Positions 33,396 to 38,529 of a stretch of DNA of 38,529 nucleotides are shown here, piece by piece. Within the stretch, counting starts at the first letter, position 1; each line of letters opens with the position of its first letter. A program made the translations under genes and the position numbers. Source of the DNA: JAIMBK01 sp040755975 (lineage in GTDB: Bacteria > Bacillota > Desulfotomaculia > Desulfotomaculales > Nap2-2B). The stretch covers positions 1 through 38,529 of the forward strand of contig JBFLZY010000020.1 in assembly GCA_040755975.1 (NCBI GenBank), given 5' to 3'. Under the pieces are notes generated by a model, which made no database searches, had not been told where the DNA came from, and saw nothing but the letters and a program-made list of their open reading frames with translations.

Positions 33396-34154
33396 TTATG
33401 ATTGCTTAAAATAGCCCATTTTTTGGGATAAGCGATCGGCAGCGGACTTTACTTCCCTGATCAAAACCGGCAACCTGTCGCCGGGAAACCGGCTCTTGAG
33501 ACCAATGATCCCCAGCGAAGCCTTGACCGCACCGGAAAAATCGCGAACGGGGGCGGCGATGCCGATCCCGTAATCAAGATAGTCGCCGTAAGAGACGGCG
33601 TATCCCTGCTCCCTGATCTTTTTGATCTCTTCGAAAAGCATCCGCGGGCTGACGTTTTTGAATTCTTCCTGAGCGGCCATTTCCAGCAAATACGCCCGGA
33701 TAAATTCTTCGTCCATAAAAGAGAGCAGAGCCTTCCTTGCGGCGCCGTTGTGCAGCGGCATTTCTTTGCCGACCAGCTCAATCACCTTCACCGGATGGGG
33801 CCCTTCGACCCTTTCCAGAAAAACGCCCATTTTTCCCTGCGCGACCGTCAGGTAGGAGTCTTCACCGGTGCGCACCGTGAGTTCCTTCAGGACGGGCAGG
33901 GCCGTTTTGCGCAGGTCGAGCATTCCCCTGACCTGCAGGCCCATTTTCAAAAGCTGCGGGCCCAGCCGGTAATTTTTTGTTCCGGGGTCCTGTTCCACTA
34001 CCCCGAACTCCTTAAACGTCTGCAAAAGCCGGTGGGTTGTGCTGGGCGGAAAACCTGTCCGGCCGGCAACTTGCTTGATGGATAAACCATTTTCCGACCC
34101 TTCTTCGGAAATGACCAGCAGGATTTCTAAACCCTTCCGCAAAGTATTACTCAT
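33396..34154 (-). CDS. IclR-family transcriptional regulator (second)
   Basis: The 252-aa protein has an N-terminal winged helix (TLRKGLEILLVI, LSIKQVAGRTGFPPSTTHRLLQTFKEFGVV) and the IclR effector domain (HNGAARKALLSFMDEEFI, EQGYAVSYGDYLDYGIGIAAPVRDFSG, ASLGIIGLKSRFPGDRL). It stands between the TRAP permease gene and the acyl-CoA dehydrogenase gene in the same direction and probably controls one or both. ATG 34154 has only a weak GG-rich site upstream. The protein is only distantly similar to the IclR proteins at 15831 and 37839. Confidence 0.92.
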   Translation of the reverse strand: MSNTLRKGLEILLVISEEGSENGLSIKQVAGRTGFPPSTTHRLLQTFKEFGVVEQDPGTKNYRLGPQLLKMGLQVRGMLDLRKTALPVLKELTVRTGEDSYLTVAQGKMGVFLERVEGPHPVKVIELVGKEMPLHNGAARKALLSFMDEEFIRAYLLEMAAQEEFKNVSPRMLFEEIKKIREQGYAVSYGDYLDYGIGIAAPVRDFSGAVKASLGIIGLKSRFPGDRLPVLIREVKSAADRLSQKMGYFKQS

Positions 34155-34265
34155 AGAACATCAACCGTTCCACATAGTAAAACCTATTCCAGCATGTGAA
34201 TAAAACTTAAAGAATAATATTAGATAATTCCTCTTGTATTTCCTGCCGGCCGGTCAAAATTTTCT

Positions 34266-36200
34266 TCAGTTTTCTCTTTCTCCGGAAGGTACAGCCGCTC
34301 TTTGCCGCACCGCCGCTTTCCCGCCCCGGAACACGTTCAGCGCCAGACCAAGACCGATGAGACCGATTCCAATCAGGTCGGTAAAGAGACCCGGGTAAAT
34401 ACACAAAAGGGACCCCGCCAGCAGAAAAACCCTCTGGATTTTGCTTGCCGGCCGCGCCAGGTACCCGATCGTGCCGGCCGCCAGCGCCAGCACCCCGATG
34501 GAAGCCGAAGCAGTAGTCCAGATAATGTCCAGGAATTCACCCCTGGCCAGCAGGGTGGGGTGGTAAGCAAACATGAACGGAACGATAAAGGCAGCCAGCC
34601 CGATCCGGCAGGCGGTAAAACCGATGCGCATGGGATCGTCGCGCGCAATGCCCGCCGCAGCGTAGGCGGCCAGCGCCACCGGCGGCGTGATGGCGGAGAT
34701 GATGGCGAAATAAAAGACGAACAGGTGCGCCGCCAGGGGAAGGATGCCCATTTTCGCCAGCGCCGGCGCCGCCATTGTACCGGTGACGATGTAAGCGGCG
34801 GTGGTGGGCAGCCCCATGCCCATGATCAACGCCACTACCGCGGTCATCAGCAGGGCCAGCCAAAGCGTCCCCCCGGCCAAAGAGATGATGATCGCGGAAA
34901 TCTTCAGGCCGACGCCCGTTAAATTAATGCTGCCGATGACGAGCCCCGCCGCCGCGCAGGCCAGGGCTACGGAAATGGTGTTCCTGGCCGCCGCCACCGC
35001 TCCTTCCTGGAACCGCCGCCAGTTCAGCCAGGTTTCCCGGCGGAAGAAAGAGACGACGAACATGGCGATAATGGCGTAGAACCCGGCGCGAATGGGGGTG
35101 TACTGGAGCACCGCCAGGTAATAAATCAGAACCGCCAGCGGGATCAGGAAGTGCCCCCCTTCGCGCAGCACCTTCCAGAGATTCGGCAGCTGCCCGCGGG
35201 GCAGCCCGGTGAGCCCCAGGCGGCCCGCTTCAAAGTGCACGCTGAAGAGCACGCTCAAGTAATAAAGAAAGGCCGGGATCAAGGCGGCCACGACCACGCT
35301 GATGTAGGGGATGGCCAGGAATTCGGCGATGATGAAGGCCGCCGCGCCCATGATGGGGGGCATCAGCTGGCCGCCGGAAGAGGCGCAGGCTTCCACCGCG
35401 CCGGCGAAATGGGGCCTGTAGCCGTCTTTGATCATCAGGGGAATGGTAAAGGTGCCGGTGCCCACCACGTTGGCCACCGCGCTGCCGGAAATGGTGCCCA
35501 TGAGGCCGCTGGCCAGCACCGCCGTCTTGGCCGGCCCGCCGCTGAAGCGGCCCATCAGGGCCATGGCCAGCTTGAGGAGGAATTCGCCCATGCCTAGCTT
35601 TTCCAGCATGGCGGTGAGGAAAATGAAGAGGAAAATGTAGTTGGCCGAGACCCCCAGCGGGACCCCGAAAATGCCCTCGGTGGTCAGGTACATCTGGGAA
35701 ATCACCCGGCTTAAGGAGTACCCCTTGTGGCCCAGCATTCCGGGAATATACGGCCCGATGAAGTTATAAAGTAAAAACGTCCCGGCAATGACTACCAGCA
35801 CCCACCCCGTGGCCCGGCGGGTGGCTTCGAGAACCAGCAGGATCATGATGGCTCCGAACACCAGGTCGGCGGTGGTGGGCACCCCCAGCCGGTTCACAAT
35901 ATCCTGGTAATAGATAATGATGTACCCGCCGGAGGCCAGGGCCAGCAAGAGCAACAACCAGTCCAGCCAGGTGGCCCGGTCCAGCCCGCCCCCCCGGCGC
36001 AGCGGAAAGATCAAAAAGACCAGGATAAGGATCAGGACCAGGTGCACGTCCCGCTGGATCCAGGCGGTGAACATGGAGATACCGGCCGTGTATAACTGAA
36101 AGAAGGTAAGCGCCAGGCTGACGATGATAATCGCGGCCAGAGCGGGGGTGATTTTGGAAGTCCTGCCGGTGTTGCTGTCACCGGCTGCGCGCGCCTGCAT
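34266..36200 (-). CDS. Fused TRAP transporter permease (4TM/12TM)
   Basis: The 644-aa membrane protein joins the small DctQ-like part (first ~130 residues, helices around PALAAIIIVSLALTFFQLY and VHLVLILILVFLIFPL) to the large DctM-like part (VFGAIMILLVLEATRRATGWVL, GPAKTAVLASGLMGTISGSAVANVVGTGTFTIPLM, MGMGLPTTAAYIVTGTMAAPAL). This fused form is characteristic of TAXI-type TRAP systems, which import organic acids with Na+ or H+. It overlaps the DUF1850 gene by 23 nt, implying coupled translation. ATG 36200 follows AAAGGAG at nine bases. Confidence 0.93.
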   Translation of the reverse strand: MQARAAGDSNTGRTSKITPALAAIIIVSLALTFFQLYTAGISMFTAWIQRDVHLVLILILVFLIFPLRRGGGLDRATWLDWLLLLLALASGGYIIIYYQDIVNRLGVPTTADLVFGAIMILLVLEATRRATGWVLVVIAGTFLLYNFIGPYIPGMLGHKGYSLSRVISQMYLTTEGIFGVPLGVSANYIFLFIFLTAMLEKLGMGEFLLKLAMALMGRFSGGPAKTAVLASGLMGTISGSAVANVVGTGTFTIPLMIKDGYRPHFAGAVEACASSGGQLMPPIMGAAAFIIAEFLAIPYISVVVAALIPAFLYYLSVLFSVHFEAGRLGLTGLPRGQLPNLWKVLREGGHFLIPLAVLIYYLAVLQYTPIRAGFYAIIAMFVVSFFRRETWLNWRRFQEGAVAAARNTISVALACAAAGLVIGSINLTGVGLKISAIIISLAGGTLWLALLMTAVVALIMGMGLPTTAAYIVTGTMAAPALAKMGILPLAAHLFVFYFAIISAITPPVALAAYAAAGIARDDPMRIGFTACRIGLAAFIVPFMFAYHPTLLARGEFLDIIWTTASASIGVLALAAGTIGYLARPASKIQRVFLLAGSLLCIYPGLFTDLIGIGLIGLGLALNVFRGGKAAVRQRAAVPSGEREN

Positions 36201-36717
36201 AAAGTACGTCTCCTTTCAGTATCCCGGGCAGAACACCGGGCAAAAGCCTTTTCACTTCCAGATGCACCAGGGTCTGCCCCCGGAAGTACCGGTTCAGGTG
36301 AACCTCCCGCCCGCGGTAAATGATGGTGTGGTCGGCAACGGTGCCTACCCGCAAAGGGAGCGCGCCCACCCGCCGGTGCATCCCCGCAATGACGTCCCAA
36401 CCGTTTTCGCCCGTCAGAACCCCTTCCCCCGTATAGCCGAGCCCCGCCCCGAAGGAAAGACACCGGGTGCCGGTGAGAACCAGCGTCCCGTCAAGAAACC
36501 GGAATTCGTCGTATACCGGCAGGCGGTCCACGGAATGAATAAAACGCATGGCAAACTTTTCCCCGGGCGCCAGGAAGCCCACGAGCAGGCGGCGGTGCGT
36601 GTCCGCCTCCCGGACCACCAGAACGTGCTGGCAGCCCGCCAGCCAGGCACCTCCCAGCAAAATCGCCAGCGCAAGGAGAAATCCCGGCCCCGCGCGCAAA
36701 CAAAAACGCGCGGTCAT
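36178..36717 (-). CDS. DUF1850 protein of the TAXI-TRAP system
   Basis: The 179-aa protein has an N-terminal membrane or lipoprotein-like segment (FLLALAILLGGAWLAGC, Cys in a lipobox-like context) and the DUF1850 core (MRFIHSVDRLPVYDEFRFLDG, SFGAGLGYTGEG). DUF1850 genes commonly lie between TAXI receptor and fused permease genes; the role is not established. ATG 36717 has GGAGG eight bases upstream. Confidence 0.82.
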   Translation of the reverse strand: MTARFCLRAGPGFLLALAILLGGAWLAGCQHVLVVREADTHRRLLVGFLAPGEKFAMRFIHSVDRLPVYDEFRFLDGTLVLTGTRCLSFGAGLGYTGEGVLTGENGWDVIAGMHRRVGALPLRVGTVADHTIIYRGREVHLNRYFRGQTLVHLEVKRLLPGVLPGILKGDVLYAGARSR

Positions 36718-36738
36718 TGCTTTTGCCTCCACCCAACC

Positions 36739-37764
36739 TTACTTCATCTCCGGCGGAAGGAGCTGCTGGGGAACCGTAAGGCCTTTTTCTTTGAAATACT
36801 TCACCGCGCCGGGGTGCAGCGGGGCCACGGAATGCTTTAAAGCGTTTTCCGGCGTGGTGTCTTTTGCACCGGCGTAAACCTGTACGAGATCGTCTTTATG
36901 TTCAAAAATTGCCTTCACGATTTTATAGGCCAGGTCTTCCGGCATGTTTTTGTGCACTATCACACTGTTCCACACCGAAGGGGCGGTAACGTCCCTGTCC
37001 ACCCCTTTGTACGTGCCGGCGGGTATCTTTGTCTCGGTGTAGTAGGGGAACTTCTGGTTAACTTTGGTCATTTCTTCCGGGCTGAAACTTAAAATCCGGA
37101 TCTTGTGCGTGGTGGCCAGGTCCATGATGGAAGAAGTGGGCGGTCCTACCGACCAGATGCCGACGTCGATTACCTTGTTCTTCAGCGCCTCGGTGTTTTC
37201 ACTGAAGGACAGGCGGAAGACCTGGAAGTCGTTGTAGGTTATCCCCAGGGCTTCCAGCACCTGTTTGGACATAGTCTCAGTGCCGCTGCCCGGCGAGCCT
37301 ACGGACACTTTCCTGCCTTTCAAATCGCCCATGGCCTTGACGCTGTTATCCTCCAAGGTCACTGCATGGAAAATATTGGGGTACATCACAAAGAGGGTCC
37401 TCAGTTCAATGGCTTTCTCAAAGGGCTTCTCGCCTTTGACGGCTTTGTAAACCACGTCGTTCATCAACAGCCCCAGCTGCGCCTGGTTGCTGTCCAGCAG
37501 GCGGGCGTTTTCCACCGAAGCTCCGGTTACTTCCGCGGTGGCTTCCACCCCCCCGACGTATTTGTTGATTATCCCGGCCATGGCGCCGCCGTACGGGTAA
37601 TAAGTGCCCCCGGTGCCCCCCGTGCCGATGGACAACCGCTGTGTCTGTCCCTGGGGCTGCTTCTGGTCCCCGGTCTGCGCGGCCGGCCTGGAACCGCACC
37701 CTGCCAAGGCCAAAACCAGCAAGCCGATCAAGATCAGGAAACTTATCTTTTTTCCAAAATACAT
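36739..37764 (-). CDS. TAXI-family TRAP solute receptor (lipoprotein)
   Basis: The 341-aa protein starts with a lipoprotein signal (ISFLILIGLLVLALAGC, lipobox LAGC) followed by a Gln-rich linker and the TAXI receptor fold: LSIGTGGTGGTYYPYGGAMAGIINKYV, TGASVENARLLDSNQAQLGLLMNDV, VSVGSPGSGTETMSKQVLEALGI. It delivers an organic acid to the fused permease encoded two genes on. ATG 37764 follows AGGAGGT at seven bases; the longer frame to 37791 contains that site. The ligand is not evident from sequence. Confidence 0.92.
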   Translation of the reverse strand: MYFGKKISFLILIGLLVLALAGCGSRPAAQTGDQKQPQGQTQRLSIGTGGTGGTYYPYGGAMAGIINKYVGGVEATAEVTGASVENARLLDSNQAQLGLLMNDVVYKAVKGEKPFEKAIELRTLFVMYPNIFHAVTLEDNSVKAMGDLKGRKVSVGSPGSGTETMSKQVLEALGITYNDFQVFRLSFSENTEALKNKVIDVGIWSVGPPTSSIMDLATTHKIRILSFSPEEMTKVNQKFPYYTETKIPAGTYKGVDRDVTAPSVWNSVIVHKNMPEDLAYKIVKAIFEHKDDLVQVYAGAKDTTPENALKHSVAPLHPGAVKYFKEKGLTVPQQLLPPEMK

Positions 37765-37838
37765 TCCCTTACCTCCTTTTTTCCTGTTCAAATCTTTCCG
37801 ACAAGAGCGGTTTTACAGGCTCATCTTTGTTCCGCAAC

Positions 37839-38529
37839 CTAAGCTTTATATCCCAGCTGCCTGGAAATCTCCCGCCCCCCTTCCAAAAGCAACTTTACGC
37901 AGTAATCCAGTTTTTCCGGAACGGCCCGGCTCTCCGGCAGGCCGATCGACAAACTGGCGGCAACTTCTCCGAACCGGTCAAAAACGGGGACGCTCACGGC
38001 AACCAGCCCGGGATTCAGTTCGCCCCAGCTGACGGCGTACCCTTTGGCCCGGATTTCGGCTACGCGCCGGCGCAGCCTGCGTTTGTCCGTTTCAGTATTT
38101 TCTGTAAAAGGTTTGAGCTTTAAATTATCAATAATTTTTCCCCTATCTTTTTGAAAAGCCAGTAAAACGAGGGCGGACGCCCCCACGTACAGAGGAGCCC
38201 GCTGGCCGATATCAACAGAAGCTTTTACCGGGTGGGAACAATCTAAAAATTCTACGCATACCCGCTCGCCCTCGGAAATGATGTTCAGGTGGACCGCTTC
38301 ATTCGCTTTATCCCTGATTTCGCGCATGACCGGCAGGGCGGTGGTGCGCACCTCGATCCGGCCCACCACAACGCTGCCCAGGTCAAATAACCGCATCCCC
38401 AGCTGATAATGGCTGGTCGTTTTGTTTTTTTGCACGTACCCGTACTTTTCCAGGGTGTTTAAAAGCCTGAAAACCGTTGGCTTGGAAATATTTAACTCCT
38501 TGCTCAACCCGGCCAGGCTCCACTCCGGC
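37839..38529 (-). CDS. IclR-family transcriptional regulator (third), N-terminus beyond the right edge
   Basis: The visible part begins in the recognition region (EWSLAGLSKELNISKPTVFRLLNTLEKYGYVQ) and continues through the effector domain (YVGASALVLLAFQKDRGKI, AKGYAVSWGELNPGLVAVSVPVFDRFGEV, SLSIGLPESRAVPEKLD). The frame is open to the end of the window; the TTG at 38507 lies inside the helix-turn-helix and is not the start. It precedes the TAXI-TRAP genes and probably regulates them. Confidence 0.92.
   Translation of the reverse strand, partial: PEWSLAGLSKELNISKPTVFRLLNTLEKYGYVQKNKTTSHYQLGMRLFDLGSVVVGRIEVRTTALPVMREIRDKANEAVHLNIISEGERVCVEFLDCSHPVKASVDIGQRAPLYVGASALVLLAFQKDRGKIIDNLKLKPFTENTETDKRRLRRRVAEIRAKGYAVSWGELNPGLVAVSVPVFDRFGEVAASLSIGLPESRAVPEKLDYCVKLLLEGGREISRQLGYKA

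Noticed and set aside
34302..34922. 206-codon plus-strand open frame
   Set aside because: Antisense shadow of the fused TRAP permease gene; composition is Arg/Gly/Gln-rich with no motif.

Overview
The window looks like a chromosomal segment of a low-to-mid GC, endospore-forming, strictly anaerobic Firmicute of the Desulfotomaculum/Pelotomaculum type (Peptococcaceae). This rests on the SleB/LysM cortex hydrolase, the SLH-domain protein, RqcH, the DnaD/DnaI-like primosome pair and the syntroph-style acyl-CoA genes. Species assignment is inference.

Left half (1-16.6 kb): one long colinear array on the minus strand. In transcription order it reads IclR regulator, two-subunit class I fumarase, succinate dehydrogenase/fumarate reductase A-B-C, a SucCD-type acid-CoA ligase that looks like citryl-CoA synthetase, a citryl-CoA-lyase-like protein, MmgE/PrpD, a homocitrate-synthase-like DRE-TIM enzyme, a divergent ComA (phosphosulfolactate synthase) relative, a nitroreductase, an M29-like metalloprotein, an amidohydrolase lacking usual metal ligands, then TctC and a truncated TctB. 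The first genes can link malate, fumarate and succinate and join or cleave acetyl-CoA and oxaloacetate through a citryl-CoA-like ester. I read the array as a catabolic operon for an imported tri- or dicarboxylic acid; the substrate is not known from sequence.

Middle (16.9-19.95 kb): a decayed integrative element. It holds two broken tyrosine recombinase genes, a frameshifted ImmA-type metallopeptidase and a small Cys-rich ORF. The right-hand integrase relic ends 85 bp from the 3' end of a tRNA-Ala(GGC) gene. Three TGCAGTAA direct repeats lie in between and look like integrase arm sites. The catabolic array therefore lies on the element side of a tRNA attachment site, and it is visibly AT-richer than the DNA to the right, so it may be part of a genomic island. 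The other attachment site is not in the window.

Right of the tRNA (20-30.2 kb): housekeeping genes. These are an SLH protein, RqcH, a tail-anchored protein, a P-loop/Asp23 protein, SleB, DnaI/DnaC-like and DnaD-like proteins, a PHP phosphoesterase, a cysteine hydrolase, an amphi-Trp protein and GAPDH. The PHP and amphi-Trp frames have no ATG, GTG or TTG before their conserved N-termini.

Right end (30.3-38.5 kb): a second minus-strand catabolic array. In transcription order it is IclR (cut by the window edge), TAXI-TRAP receptor, DUF1850 protein, fused TRAP permease, second IclR, an acyl-CoA dehydrogenase with the Val-Glu signature of non-decarboxylating glutaryl-CoA dehydrogenases, and a biotin-dependent carboxyltransferase that could be its glutaconyl-CoA decarboxylase partner. 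Degenerate heptamer repeats (TTTGTGCC type) fill three of the intergenic gaps here.
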